A stretch of 64,000 nt of DNA, from positions 2,799,001-2,863,000 of the forward strand of contig NZ_CP023777.1 in assembly GCF_002557795.1 (NCBI RefSeq). Direction: 5' to 3'. How positions within the stretch are numbered: the stretch's first letter is position 1; each line of letters begins with the position of its first letter. Shown here in pieces: positions 36,504-46,077 of the stretch. This DNA is from Chitinophaga caeni. Its GTDB lineage: Bacteria; Bacteroidota; Bacteroidia; Chitinophagales; Chitinophagaceae. The position numbers and the translations under genes were made by a program. The notes below the pieces were generated by a model. It worked only from the letters and a program-made list of their open reading frames with translations, had not been told where the DNA came from and made no database searches.

Positions 36504-37040
36504 CTAAAACTCATTCTTCCACATCATGCTTTCTACCGGGCGAACGGTACGGTTATTATACTTAGCATTACCTTTCTTGTTGTAAAAAGTTTCTATTTCA
36601 CCTTCCACGACAAAATATATGAGTTGACCGATCGGCATTCCTGCGTATATCCTCACGGGTTGAGCGCAAGAGATTTCAAGGGTCCAGGTATTGCAAAAAC
36701 CAACATCGCCTTTACCGGCGGTAGCGTGGATATCTATACCGAGACGCCCCGTGCTGGATTTTCCCTCCAGGAAGGGTACATGCGCATGGGTTTCTGTATA
36801 CTCTTCAGTTACGCCGAGGTAAAGCGTGTTGGGTTCTAATACAAACCCTTCTCCCGGGATTTCAAAATGCACGATTTCGTTATGTTGCTTGGCGTCCAGG
36901 ACACGGTTCTTGTACGTGGCTAAGTATTTGCCCAAGTGCACATCATACGAGTTGGTTCCCAGGTATTTCCTGTCATACGGTTCTATGACGATCGTCCCTT
37001 TTTCAATTTCTTCCAGGATGCGCGTATCCGACAAAATCAT
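36504..37040 (-). CDS. dcd: dCTP deaminase
   Basis: 178 residues. The enzyme turns dCTP into dUTP for thymidylate synthesis. Signature segments are MILSDTRILEEIEKG, GTNSYDVHLG, EGKSSTGRLGIDIHATAGKGDVGF and WTLEISCAQPVRIYAGMPIGQL, the last including the catalytic Glu. The C-terminal NKKGNAKYNNR resembles the nucleotide-closing tail. It could be the bifunctional dCTP deaminase/dUTPase type; this cannot be settled by eye. Divergent from the phosphopantetheinyl transferase gene. Confidence 0.95.
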   Translation of the reverse strand: MILSDTRILEEIEKGTIVIEPYDRKYLGTNSYDVHLGKYLATYKNRVLDAKQHNEIVHFEIPGEGFVLEPNTLYLGVTEEYTETHAHVPFLEGKSSTGRLGIDIHATAGKGDVGFCNTWTLEISCAQPVRIYAGMPIGQLIYFVVEGEIETFYNKKGNAKYNNRTVRPVESMMWKNEF

Positions 37041-37194
37041 AGTTTGCTTGTTGAATTGTGATATGTTAGATTTGAATCTTTACGACATGTATTGTATCAT
37101 TGCCACATATTGCATTCGCCCTGCATGAAACAAGATAGTAAATTCTGCTGATGTTTGGGTTGATGCGACATGAAAACAGTTACATTCGCAAATA

Positions 37195-37824
37195 ATGCGG
37201 CAAGATATGCCATTAATACGTACGATACAAATTAATGAAGCTACAAAGCTCGGGGTGTGGAAAATTAGCGAACAGGAGTCCTTTTTCCGGCAGCAGGTGA
37301 GTATTGACCCGGCCATCCATCACCCGCACAAGCGGTTGCAGCATTTCGCTGGCCGGATGTTGCTAAAGACCTTGTTCCCTTCATTTCCATTGGAGGAAAT
37401 CCGCGTGATGGAAAGCCGCAAACCACACCTGGTTTGCAATTCCTTTCATTTCTCAATCTCCCATTGTGGAGATTATGCGGCAGCGATCGTGAGTAAGGAA
37501 GCCGCAGTTGGCATAGATATTGAGTTTGCGCAGGAGAAAATCGAGAAGGTCAGCCATAAGTTCCTATCACCTGTAGAGCGATCATTTATTGATCCGGCCC
37601 ACTCCCTGGCCCACAAAACAGTTTGCTGGAGTGCGAAGGAAGCTATATTTAAGTGGTACGGGCTAGGTAAGTTAGATTTTAAAGAAGACATGCCCCTCGA
37701 ACCGTTTCCATTTGGCGTAGTCGGTAGTATTTATTGTAATTTTATGAAATCTGCTACCCCATCGCGTTTAAATTTGCAATACATTTACGAGAATGACCTA
37801 TCATTGGCATGGGTTATATCTTAA
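37195..37824 (+). CDS. 4'-phosphopantetheinyl transferase (Sfp-like)
   Basis: About 209 residues. It transfers the phosphopantetheine arm of CoA to acyl or peptidyl carrier proteins. The magnesium and CoA motifs are FSISHCGDYAAA, VGIDIE and WSAKEAIFKWYG. A second ATG at 37207 would also serve as start. No polyketide or peptide synthetase gene lies in the window, so it may serve fatty-acid ACP or a distant cluster. Its last 32 bases would overlap the longest frame of the next gene, but not with the start chosen here. Confidence 0.9.
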   Translation: MRQDMPLIRTIQINEATKLGVWKISEQESFFRQQVSIDPAIHHPHKRLQHFAGRMLLKTLFPSFPLEEIRVMESRKPHLVCNSFHFSISHCGDYAAAIVSKEAAVGIDIEFAQEKIEKVSHKFLSPVERSFIDPAHSLAHKTVCWSAKEAIFKWYGLGKLDFKEDMPLEPFPFGVVGSIYCNFMKSATPSRLNLQYIYENDLSLAWVIS

Positions 37825-37867
37825 ATTTAAATATAATAGCCCCTATCACCTTCAATTAGCATGGTAT

Positions 37868-38404
37868 ATGGAATTGAACAACAACAACAAGAACATGGGA
37901 CGCAGGATATTTTTGCTCGGCTTCATGGGAGCCGGCAAAACTTACTGGGGAAAGCAGTTAGCCGAACATTTAGGTCTGCCGTTTTATGACATTGATGAAG
38001 TGATCGTGGAAGAAGAAGGGATGCCGGTAAGCGATATTTTTGCCGAGAAAGGCGAAGATTATTTCCGCATGCGTGAAACCGAGGTACTCAAAGATGTCAG
38101 CGAACAACCGGAGTTCCTCGTTTCCTGCGGCGGCGGAACACCCTGTTTTTCGGATAATATGGATTGGATGAACAACCAAGGCATAACCGTATGGATCAAT
38201 CCTAGTATAGAAACTATGGTGGAGCGCTTGCAAAGAAAAAAATATAAACGTCCGCTGATCCAAGATCTTACCGATGACGATCTGTCTGCTTTCGTTGAGA
38301 AAAAATTGAACGAGAGAATACAGTTTTACCAGCTGTCACAAAAGATAATTACGGCGGATGAACTGAGCTTAGATTATTTAATAAACGAGATAACAAATGC
38401 ATAA
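37868..38404 (+). CDS. aroK: Shikimate kinase
   Basis: About 178 residues from the ATG at 37868; the ATG at 37895 (MGRRIFLLGFMGAGKT) is equally possible and gives the minimal enzyme. It phosphorylates shikimate in aromatic amino-acid synthesis. The P-loop is GFMGAGKT, the shikimate-binding Asp is in FYDIDEVIVE, the motif GEDYFRMRETEVL and the glycine-rich SCGGGTPC are in place, and the lid carries RKKYKRPLI. In Escherichia-type enzymes the P-loop ends KST/KTT; here KTYWGK is a common variant. It overlaps the next gene by eight bases. Confidence 0.93.
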   Translation: MELNNNNKNMGRRIFLLGFMGAGKTYWGKQLAEHLGLPFYDIDEVIVEEEGMPVSDIFAEKGEDYFRMRETEVLKDVSEQPEFLVSCGGGTPCFSDNMDWMNNQGITVWINPSIETMVERLQRKKYKRPLIQDLTDDDLSAFVEKKLNERIQFYQLSQKIITADELSLDYLINEITNA

Positions 38405-38783
38405 GACTTTTTTGATTTGGGCGGCGATATTAGGCGCATTGGCAGTGATACTGGGCGCTTTCGGCGCTCATAAATTGCAGGAGCTGGTTTCTGAAAAAGA
38501 TGTTCATACTTTTCAAACCGGGGTGACATACCAGTTTTACCACGTTTTTGCCCTGTTGGCCGTAGGCATCTTGTATGCTTCTTATCCAACATCCAGCATG
38601 ATCTGGGCAGGCAGGTGTTTCTTGATCGGTATCTTGTTATTTTCCGGTTCGCTATATGTAATGACATTAATGAAAACTACGGGTGATGTTGGCCTGCGCA
38701 AGCTTGGAATCATTACGCCGATCGGAGGGTTGTTCTTTATCGCCGGTTGGATCTGCCTATTGCTTTCGTTCTTAAAGAAATAA
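38397..38783 (+). CDS. DUF423 small membrane protein
   Basis: 128 residues with four transmembrane helices and the DUF423 pattern (GALAVILGAFGAHKL, FQTGVTYQFYHVFALL, SGSLYVMTL, ITPIGGLFFIAGW). Its function is not known. The start overlaps the end of aroK by eight bases, so the two are probably translated from one message, and the esterase gene follows ten bases later. Confidence 0.93.
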   Translation: MHKTFLIWAAILGALAVILGAFGAHKLQELVSEKDVHTFQTGVTYQFYHVFALLAVGILYASYPTSSMIWAGRCFLIGILLFSGSLYVMTLMKTTGDVGLRKLGIITPIGGLFFIAGWICLLLSFLKK

Positions 38784-38793
38784 AAATGACCCC

Positions 38794-40233
38794 ATGAGAT
38801 TTTTAACCCGGTATCTATTTGGCTGTTTGTTTATATTTTGCTTAATGTCTTTCGGCTTGAAAGCGCAGTCTATAACAGGAAATTGGTACGGGGTGTTGGA
38901 AATCCGGAGTTCACCCTTGAGGCTTCAGCTTACCGTTGACTCAACCGCTGAAGGCTTAAAGGCCACGATGATTAGTTTGGATCAGTCTCGAGATAAAATA
39001 CCTGTTGATTCGATTCGCCTGGAAAACGGGCAACTTTTTTTTATTATTAAAGCGTTTTACATCGAATACGAGGGCGCTTTTGTTGCGAACCGGGATTCAA
39101 TTGAGGGCACTTTTATACAAAGGAGACATCCAAATCCTTTGAAATTCGGCAGGAGCTTCGTTACCAAGATGGACTCCCGGCTTAGGCGGCCACAAGATCC
39201 ATCACCGTATGCTGGTTATTTCAGGAAGGAGGTTAAGTTTATAAATGAAGAGGACCATGTAACTTTAGCCGGAACACTTACTTATCCGGCTATCAAAAAG
39301 GGGCCATTCCCTGCGGTGATCCTCATTTCCGGCTCCGGCCCGCAGAACCGCAACGAAGAATTAATGAACCACCGCCCGTTTGCTGTCTGGGCTGATTACC
39401 TCACGAAACACGGTATTGCCGTGCTCCGCTATGATGATCGCGGGACGGCCGAATCCGGAGGGAATTACGCGAGTGCAGGGATACCTGAATTTGTAAAGGA
39501 CGCGGAAGCCGCTTTTAAATTTTTACAACAACAAGATTCTTTAATTGATGTAACAAAAATTGGCCTGATCGGGCATAGCGAGGGCGGCATTGTTGCGCCC
39601 ATGCTCGCATCCCGAAATCACGCGGTAGCATTCGTGGTAAGCTTGGCCGGTTTAGGTATTAATGGCGTAGATTTGTTGGCCGACCAAAATTACTGGATTT
39701 ACAAATCTGAAGGCATCAGCGAGGATACCAGCCGGTTAAGGCAACAGTATATCAAGGAGTTGGGGCAGATCGTGATCCGGGCACCGAATAGAAATGAAAT
39801 TCCTAAACTTGCCGCCCATGTTCTTGATAAGTTGTACGATATTTCGCTGAAACCGGGTGAAAAGGCAAAACAAAGCCGCGTGGCTTATAATGCGCAAACA
39901 GCTTTAGCCGTTAGCACAGCTTCAATGCTCGGTATACTAAAAACGGATCCATCTACGTATTTACCTAAAGTAACTTGTCCCGTTCTCGCGGTAAATGGTT
40001 CCAAGGATATTCAAGTGCCGGCAAAAGAGAATATCGAAGGATTTCAATATTGGTTGGCAAAAGGTGGGAATAAACAGGTTACAACCAAGATATTTGATCA
40101 ACTGAACCATTTATTCCAACATTGTAAAACTTGCACCATCGGGGAATATGCCGAGATTGATGAAACGGTAGCGCCCGAAGTGCTGGAATTTGTAACCGGT
40201 TGGATCTCCAAGATTACCGCTGGGGACAAATAA
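38794..40233 (+). CDS. Exported alpha/beta-hydrolase (esterase/peptidase-like)
   Basis: 479 residues with a signal peptide (LFGCLFIFCLMSFGLKAQ). A beta-rich N-terminal domain of about 120 residues precedes an alpha/beta-hydrolase domain with the oxyanion segment LISGSGPQNR, nucleophile elbow GLIGHSEGG, acid region VTCPVLAVNGSKDIQV and catalytic His in QLNHLFQH. The NHRPFAVWADYLTKHGIAVLRYDDRG segment is typical of this family in Bacteroidota. Substrate is unknown; the periplasm is the likely site. Last gene of an aroK-DUF423-hydrolase run. Confidence 0.9.
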   Translation: MRFLTRYLFGCLFIFCLMSFGLKAQSITGNWYGVLEIRSSPLRLQLTVDSTAEGLKATMISLDQSRDKIPVDSIRLENGQLFFIIKAFYIEYEGAFVANRDSIEGTFIQRRHPNPLKFGRSFVTKMDSRLRRPQDPSPYAGYFRKEVKFINEEDHVTLAGTLTYPAIKKGPFPAVILISGSGPQNRNEELMNHRPFAVWADYLTKHGIAVLRYDDRGTAESGGNYASAGIPEFVKDAEAAFKFLQQQDSLIDVTKIGLIGHSEGGIVAPMLASRNHAVAFVVSLAGLGINGVDLLADQNYWIYKSEGISEDTSRLRQQYIKELGQIVIRAPNRNEIPKLAAHVLDKLYDISLKPGEKAKQSRVAYNAQTALAVSTASMLGILKTDPSTYLPKVTCPVLAVNGSKDIQVPAKENIEGFQYWLAKGGNKQVTTKIFDQLNHLFQHCKTCTIGEYAEIDETVAPEVLEFVTGWISKITAGDK

Positions 40234-40259
40234 TCCTGTTTTATACGGGAAGCAATTGT

Positions 40260-40267
40260 TAATTTTG
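40260..40267 (+). promoter_or_regulatory. Candidate -7 box (TAATTTTG) for ftsK
   Basis: Exact match to TAnnTTTG, only 12 bases before the ftsK ATG at 40279, which would make a very short leader. The -33 box is not clear. Confidence 0.4.
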
Positions 40268-40278
40268 GTAATATAATT

Positions 40279-42900
40279 ATGGCTGGAAATAAATTAAAGA
40301 GCAAAAAAGTAGAGAAGAAAAGTCCGCCACCACCGGATCCGGGCGTATTAAAACCGGATAAGGAAGCGGATGTAAAAATGAAGGAACTGGTAAAAGATGA
40401 GCGTACGCATAAAGTGGTGGGTACGATCTTGTTGTTATTATCAGTATACCTTTTAATAGCCTTTACATCTTACCTTTTCACCTGGGATGAAGATCAAAGC
40501 CTACTTTGCAAGGCTTGCCCTAATATTCTTTTTAGAGACGATGTAGTAGTTGAAAATGCGCTGGGCCGTTTGGGCGCTTTTTTATCCAACTGGTTTTTCT
40601 TCAACGGTTTCGGTATTGCATCATATCTTTTCTGTTACCTGTTTTTTATCTTCGGGATAAATGCCATCGTTGGTAGGAGAGTATTTCGCCCCTGGAGAAA
40701 TATTAAGTATATTTTATTCGGTTTAATTTATATCAGCACAACGGCATCTTTCCTGGCACATACCGCAGAATTTCCTTTTGGCGGCGCATTAGGCGACGCG
40801 ATTAATCATTGGATCACTGGATTCATCGGTAAAATTGGAATGGCCTTGTTGATATTTGTTGCGGGTTTCGCGTGGGTAATCTACAAGTTTAACGTGGATT
40901 TTAAATGGCCTGAAAAGAAAGTAAAACCGCCGAAAGAGAAATCGAAAATCGTATTGCCGCAAGAGGAGCTGGAACTTAACCCCATGCTGCAAGAAGATGA
41001 CCCGGCTGGAGAAGGGGTAGTAGAAGAAATGTTGCCGGCTAAACCTAATAAACTCAAAGATAACGGTAATATCCATGTAAGTTTTCCAAACCAAGAAGAT
41101 GGATTTGAAGATGGATATGAACTCGTAGAAAAGGACCAGGAAGAACATCATATTAGTTATGTTCCGCCGAAGAGTTCCCCGCATGATTCCGCTGATGCGG
41201 ATGAAGAATTGCCTGCGAAAGAACTTGCTATTCCCCCCTTTGAAACAACGCCTGCATCAAAAGCAAAGCATGCGGTACCCCTGGATGAAGAATTGTCTTT
41301 GGAAATAAATCCGGGCCGCGAGGAAGCAGCAGCGGCAGAAAATGATGCAGTGCATGAGGAATTAACGCCTATTACTACCAGCGCGGATCCTCTTGATCCA
41401 TACGAACCCACTTTGGACCTTCGGGATTACAAGCACCCGGGAATCGACCTGCTTGCCGTGCATGGATCAGAGAAAATCACGCAGGATACTTCCGAGCTCG
41501 AAAAGAATAAGAATCAAATCATCGAAACGCTCAAAAATTACGATATACATATCCAAAAAATCAGCGCGACGGTGGGGCCGACGGTTACTTTGTACGAAAT
41601 CGTTCCCGCAGCAGGTGTAAGGATTTCCAAGATCAAGAACCTGGAAGATGATATCGCCTTGAGTTTGGCGGCGCTCGGTATCCGTATCATAGCGCCAATA
41701 CCGGGTAAAGGAACGATCGGTATCGAGGTGCCGAATGTTAAGAAAACCATCGTATCGCTTCGTAATTTGATCGCTTCGGATAAATTCCAAAACAGTACGA
41801 TGGATTTACCGGTGGCTATCGGTAAAAAAATCGATAACGAAAACTTTATAGCCGATCTCGCCAAGATGCCGCACTTGTTGATGGCCGGTGCAACAGGGCA
41901 AGGTAAATCTGTTGGTATCAATACTTTACTGGTTTCCTTGTTGTACAAAAAGCATCCTTCACAATTGAAATTTATCTTGGTAGACCCCAAGAAGGTAGAG
42001 CTTTCTTTATATAAATTGATCGAAAAGCATTTCCTGGCCAAATTGCCGGGTGAAGAAGATGCCATCATCACCGATACGAAGAAGGTAATCCATACTTTGA
42101 ATGCTCTTTGTATCGAGATGGATCTGCGGTACGATCTTCTCAAGGAAGCCGGTACCCGTAATATCCGTGAATACAATAACAAATTCGTACAACGTAAACT
42201 CAACCCGCAAAAGGGGCATCGCTATTTACCCTTTATAGTATTGGTAGTGGATGAGTTTGCCGACCTGATCATGACCGCGGGTAAAGAAGTGGAGATGCCG
42301 ATCGCACGTTTAGCGCAATTGGCGCGCGCGGTGGGTATCCATTTAATAATCGCGACGCAAAGACCTTCCGTAAATATTATCACCGGTACGATCAAAGCTA
42401 ACTTCCCGGCCCGTATCGCCTTCAAGGTTTCCTCGAAAGTTGATTCCAGGACGATCCTGGATACCGGTGGAGCAGAGCAGTTAATCGGGCAGGGGGATAT
42501 GTTGATCTCGTATAACGGGGAATTGGTGCGTTTGCAATGTGCTTTCGTAGACACGCCCGAGGTGGAGGAGATCGCGGAATTTATCGGGCAGCAACGCGGC
42601 TATACAGACGCCTACATGTTACCCGAATACGTGGATGAAAAGGATATGGAGAGCAAGGAATTTGCTTTATCCGAAAGGGATTCGCTGTTCGAAGATGCCG
42701 CCAGGGTAATCGTACAATCCCAACAAGGATCTACATCATTGCTACAAAGAAGAATGAAGTTAGGCTATAACCGCGCCGGTAGATTAATGGATCAGCTGGA
42801 AGCGGCAGGTATTGTTGGCCCTAGCATGGGCAGTAAAGCCCGGGAGGTACATGTTAAAACCGAGGCCGATTTAGAAGAAATTCTTAATGATTTGTTATAA
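40279..42900 (+). CDS. ftsK: DNA translocase FtsK/SpoIIIE
   Basis: 873 residues. Four to five N-terminal membrane helices (about 45-210) anchor it at the septum, a charged linker of about 170 residues follows, then the alpha/beta motor and the gamma domain. Motor motifs: DIALSLAALGIRIIAPIPGKGTIGIE-type alpha domain, Walker A GATGQGKS (537-544), Walker B FIVLVVDEFADLI, and ARAVGIHLIIATQRPSVNIITG. The C-terminal winged helix has LQRRMKLGYNRAGRLMDQLEAAGIVGP. It pumps chromosome ends during division. Standard length for Bacteroidota FtsK. Confidence 0.97.
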   Translation: MAGNKLKSKKVEKKSPPPPDPGVLKPDKEADVKMKELVKDERTHKVVGTILLLLSVYLLIAFTSYLFTWDEDQSLLCKACPNILFRDDVVVENALGRLGAFLSNWFFFNGFGIASYLFCYLFFIFGINAIVGRRVFRPWRNIKYILFGLIYISTTASFLAHTAEFPFGGALGDAINHWITGFIGKIGMALLIFVAGFAWVIYKFNVDFKWPEKKVKPPKEKSKIVLPQEELELNPMLQEDDPAGEGVVEEMLPAKPNKLKDNGNIHVSFPNQEDGFEDGYELVEKDQEEHHISYVPPKSSPHDSADADEELPAKELAIPPFETTPASKAKHAVPLDEELSLEINPGREEAAAAENDAVHEELTPITTSADPLDPYEPTLDLRDYKHPGIDLLAVHGSEKITQDTSELEKNKNQIIETLKNYDIHIQKISATVGPTVTLYEIVPAAGVRISKIKNLEDDIALSLAALGIRIIAPIPGKGTIGIEVPNVKKTIVSLRNLIASDKFQNSTMDLPVAIGKKIDNENFIADLAKMPHLLMAGATGQGKSVGINTLLVSLLYKKHPSQLKFILVDPKKVELSLYKLIEKHFLAKLPGEEDAIITDTKKVIHTLNALCIEMDLRYDLLKEAGTRNIREYNNKFVQRKLNPQKGHRYLPFIVLVVDEFADLIMTAGKEVEMPIARLAQLARAVGIHLIIATQRPSVNIITGTIKANFPARIAFKVSSKVDSRTILDTGGAEQLIGQGDMLISYNGELVRLQCAFVDTPEVEEIAEFIGQQRGYTDAYMLPEYVDEKDMESKEFALSERDSLFEDAARVIVQSQQGSTSLLQRRMKLGYNRAGRLMDQLEAAGIVGPSMGSKAREVHVKTEADLEEILNDLL

Positions 42901-43032
42901 ATTTTTATTATTTGATCGATCGTTTCCGTCTTTCATTGAAAAAGGCGACTTTTGCATTCCTTTAACAACTGTCATAACTAGTATCGGCATAACTTTTGTC
43001 TTATAGCCGGTATAAAATCAAAAACAAGTACA

Positions 43033-43707
43033 ATGAAGAAAACGGTCATACTAGGGACTTTGCTGTTAGGATTATCATTTATGAGTGTTGCGCAAAGCAC
43101 GGCAAATTCTATAGGTAAAAGCGACCCGAAAGCTAAAGCTATCCTCGATGGCGTTAGTAAAAAATTACAATCCCTGAAATCATTGGTGGCCAACTTTGTA
43201 TTAAAAATTGAAGGTGGAAGCGGAAATAACGTGATGGATTCCCAAAAAGGTACCGTGTACGTTAAAGGTTCAAAGTATAAAGTTACGATGGCCGACCGAG
43301 AAATTATATGTGATAATAAAACTTCTTGGACATATTCCAAGGATGTTAACGAGGTGACTGTCAATACGATAGATCAAAATGGTCAATCCATGACGCCGGC
43401 CAAATTGTTTACTAATTTTTATGATAAAGATTATTTGTACCGCTTGTTAGGTGAGACAACCGAGAAAGGCAAAGTTTTGCAACAGATCGAGTTGACGCCG
43501 GTGGATAAATCCAAAAACGTGTTTAAAGCGATGGTGGATGTAGACAAAAAGGCACAAACAATCGTTAGAATGAAAATTTTCGAGAAAAACGGTAACCGTT
43601 TTACTTACGAGATCACCGATTTGAAACCGAATGGAGCGGTCAGTGAAAGCCTATTTACTTTCGATGCCAAGAAATATCCCGGCGTAGAAGTGGTGGACTT
43701 GCGCTAA
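43033..43707 (+). CDS. LolA-like outer-membrane lipoprotein carrier protein
   Basis: 224 residues with a signal peptide (MKKTVILGTLLLGLSFMSVAQ). The mature part has the LolA/LolB-like concave beta-sheet pattern: DGVSKKLQSLKSLVANFVLKIEG, QKGTVYVKGSKYKVTM, ICDNKTSWTYSKDVNEVTVN, FTYEITDLKPNGAVSESLFTFDAKKYPGVEVVDLR. It would carry lipoproteins from the inner to the outer membrane through the periplasm. Located 132 bases after ftsK, where LolA genes are often found in this phylum. Confidence 0.88.
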   Translation: MKKTVILGTLLLGLSFMSVAQSTANSIGKSDPKAKAILDGVSKKLQSLKSLVANFVLKIEGGSGNNVMDSQKGTVYVKGSKYKVTMADREIICDNKTSWTYSKDVNEVTVNTIDQNGQSMTPAKLFTNFYDKDYLYRLLGETTEKGKVLQQIELTPVDKSKNVFKAMVDVDKKAQTIVRMKIFEKNGNRFTYEITDLKPNGAVSESLFTFDAKKYPGVEVVDLR

Positions 43708-43725
43708 CCGGGTGCATGATATTCT

Positions 43726-43775
43726 AAAAATGGATGTATGGCCACTCATTTTAAAAGAGCTATACATCCATTTTT
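43726..43775 (+). terminator. Terminator after the lolA-like gene
   Basis: AAAAATGGATGTAT-g-GC pairs with GC-t-ATACATCCATTTTT around a 16-base loop, followed by AATTTT. Confidence 0.85.
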
Positions 43776-43880
43776 AATTTTATATAAACATATTTTTGAA
43801 TCAAAATTGGCCATGGGCGTTGGTTTTATCACGCGGATGTAAGTCCTGTATATTTAGCAGTAATTTTGCTATTTTCTTAC

Positions 43881-43888
43881 TACCTTTG
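43881..43888 (+). promoter_or_regulatory. Candidate -7 box (TACCTTTG) for lpd
   Basis: Exact match to TAnnTTTG, 27 bases before the lpd ATG, the normal distance for a short leader. A TTTA about 20 bases upstream may be the -33 element. Confidence 0.55.
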
Positions 43889-43915
43889 GCAAGTTTTAAA
43901 TAAAAATTAAGCAAT

Positions 43916-45322
43916 ATGGCATACGACGTAATCGTAATTGGTAGCGGCCCTGGTGGCTATGTAGCTGCTATCCGTGCTTCGCAACTGGGACTTAAAACAG
44001 CAATCGTAGAAAGGGAGAATTTGGGTGGTATTTGTTTGAACTGGGGCTGTATCCCAACTAAAGCATTATTGAAATCTGCCCAGGTGTTTGAATATATCCA
44101 ACATTCAAAAGATTACGGTTTTACCGTGAATGATGCCCAGGTTGATTTTGATGCCATCATCAAACGTTCCCGCGGTGTTGCCGACAAGATGAGCCGTGGT
44201 GTTCAGTTCTTGATGAAGAAAAACAAGATCGATGTGCTGATGGGTAACGGTAAAGTGAAAGCCAAAGGTCAAGTAGAAGTTACTGATAAAGACGGTAAAG
44301 CAACTACTTACGATGCTAAACACATCATCTTGGCTACAGGCGCTCGTTCCCGTGAATTGCCTAATCTTAAAATCGATGGTAAAGGCGTGATCGGCTACCG
44401 TGAAGCATTGGTATTGCCAAAACAACCTAAATCCATGATCGTTGTGGGTTCTGGCGCTATCGGCGTTGAATTTGCTTACTTCTATAATAGTTTGGGTACC
44501 AAGGTTACTATCGTGGAATTTATGCCGCGTATCGTGCCTGTAGAAGATGAAGATATCTCTAAAGAACTGGAGAAAATCTACAAGAAAAAAGGTATCGAAA
44601 TCATGACTAATTCCAGCGTGGAAGCTGTTGAAAAAAGTGGTGACGGCGTTAAAGCGAAAGTGAAAACTGCCAACGGTGAAATCACCTTGGAAGCAGACGT
44701 CGTGTTGAGCGCTGTAGGGATCGCTGCTAATATCGAGAATATCGGCCTGGAAACATTAGGTGTGAAAACCGATAAAGGTAAAGTCTTGGTTGATAAATTC
44801 TATCAAACAAATGTGAACGGTATCTACGCTATCGGTGATATGGTGCCGGGTCAAGCTTTGGCACACGTTGCCTCTAAAGAAGCGATTGTTTGTGTTGAAA
44901 ATATCGCTTATAACGAGAAGAAATTTGCGCATCAACCTGAAGCGATCGATTATATGAACATCCCGGGTTGTACCTATTGTGCGCCTGAGATTGCTTCTGT
45001 TGGTTATACTGAAAAAGCTGCGAAAGAAGCCGGTTACGAAATTAAAGTGGGTAAATTCCCATTCTCAGCTTCCGGTAAAGCTTCTGCTGCCGGTGCTCCT
45101 GAAGGTTTCGTAAAAGTGATCTTCGATGCTAAATACGGTGAATGGTTAGGTACGCACATGATTGGTGCTAACGTTACTGAAATCATCGCTGAAACCGTAG
45201 TGGCACGTAAGCTGGAAACTACTTACCACGAGGTGTTGAACTCAATTCACCCGCACCCGACTATGAGCGAATCCGTGAAAGATGCGATCGAAGTGGCTTA
45301 CGGTGAAGCGATTCACCTGTAG
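43916..45322 (+). CDS. lpd: Dihydrolipoyl dehydrogenase
   Basis: 468 residues, the E3 flavoprotein shared by pyruvate, 2-oxoglutarate, branched-chain dehydrogenases and the glycine cleavage system. The FAD fold is VIGSGPGGYVAA (7-18), the redox disulfide Cys40/Cys45 (GGICLNWGCIPTK), the NAD site VVGSGAIGVEF, the second FAD motif YAIGDM, and the active-site His-Glu pair in HPHPTMSE. It stands alone between a clear promoter and a terminator, so it is expressed apart from any E1/E2 genes. Codon choice is strongly biased, as expected for a highly expressed gene. Confidence 0.97.
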   Translation: MAYDVIVIGSGPGGYVAAIRASQLGLKTAIVERENLGGICLNWGCIPTKALLKSAQVFEYIQHSKDYGFTVNDAQVDFDAIIKRSRGVADKMSRGVQFLMKKNKIDVLMGNGKVKAKGQVEVTDKDGKATTYDAKHIILATGARSRELPNLKIDGKGVIGYREALVLPKQPKSMIVVGSGAIGVEFAYFYNSLGTKVTIVEFMPRIVPVEDEDISKELEKIYKKKGIEIMTNSSVEAVEKSGDGVKAKVKTANGEITLEADVVLSAVGIAANIENIGLETLGVKTDKGKVLVDKFYQTNVNGIYAIGDMVPGQALAHVASKEAIVCVENIAYNEKKFAHQPEAIDYMNIPGCTYCAPEIASVGYTEKAAKEAGYEIKVGKFPFSASGKASAAGAPEGFVKVIFDAKYGEWLGTHMIGANVTEIIAETVVARKLETTYHEVLNSIHPHPTMSESVKDAIEVAYGEAIHL

Positions 45323-45355
45323 TAACGAATAATAATATTCCTTTTTAGATGATAG

Positions 45356-45377
45356 ATCCCGGTGGCAACACCGGGAT
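45356..45377 (+). terminator. Terminator of lpd
   Basis: A perfect nine-base stem ATCCCGGTG / CACCGGGAT closes a GCAA tetraloop and is followed by a T-rich tail. It lies 33 bases after the lpd stop. Confidence 0.9.
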
Positions 45378-45396
45378 TTTTATTTTACTAGCGGAT

Positions 45397-45999
45397 TTAT
45401 GAATATACTTTCAATATTTCACCGTTGACAGCTCCTTCAATGCTTAAGATATAGGCATTAACAACCTTCCTCATCGGGGCAAGATTAAAGCCGGGAAATA
45501 AATTGCCATACCTTTCGAAACTGTCTTCAACAAGCCCCGGGCTAACGGCATTAATCCTTAAGTCATTTTTTAATTCTTGCGCGGAGGCCAAAACAAAACT
45601 ATTGATAGCGCCATTTATGGTTGCGACGACGGCGCCGTTTTTTGCCGGGTGTTCTGCCGCGATGCCCGATGTTAGTGTAAATGATCCTTCTCGGGATATA
45701 TACTTTTTACCGGTTAATACAAGGTTGATCTGCCCCAGCATTTTGCCCTGTATGCCCGGCATAAAGTCATCCGCTGTCATCGTGTTATAATCGCCGTAAA
45801 ATCCGGTTCCTGCCGTACATACGCAGGCATCAACTTGTTTGATGTCTTCAAACATTTTTTGGATGGACTTAGGATCGGTAATATCAACATGGATATCGCC
45901 GCTGTTTCTTCCGGCCGTAATAACTTGATGCTTCGGCTGTAGCGCATCAACTATCTTTTTTCCTATGGTTCCGCAACCACCTACAATTAAAATTTTCAT
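45397..45999 (-). CDS. Short-chain dehydrogenase/reductase
   Basis: 200 residues, short for the family. The nucleotide motif is GGCGTIGKKI near residue 7, with VDACVCTAGTG corresponding to NAG, and LTSGIAAEHPAKNG around the catalytic Ser. The usual YxxxK pair is not visible: the region reads NGAVVATINGAINSFVLASAQEL, so catalysis may differ or the protein may act as a regulator or in another reaction. The helper segment INAVSPGLVEDS is present. It lies 78 bases downstream of an AraC regulator gene in the same direction, which may control it. Confidence 0.85.
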   Translation of the reverse strand: MKILIVGGCGTIGKKIVDALQPKHQVITAGRNSGDIHVDITDPKSIQKMFEDIKQVDACVCTAGTGFYGDYNTMTADDFMPGIQGKMLGQINLVLTGKKYISREGSFTLTSGIAAEHPAKNGAVVATINGAINSFVLASAQELKNDLRINAVSPGLVEDSFERYGNLFPGFNLAPMRKVVNAYILSIEGAVNGEILKVYS

Positions 46000-46077
46000 A
46001 TACTTTGTTTGTATTTCTTGTACAGCAAAAGTATACTTAGTAATAGAGCGGTTGTTATTACAAAAAGTTCAGTTATT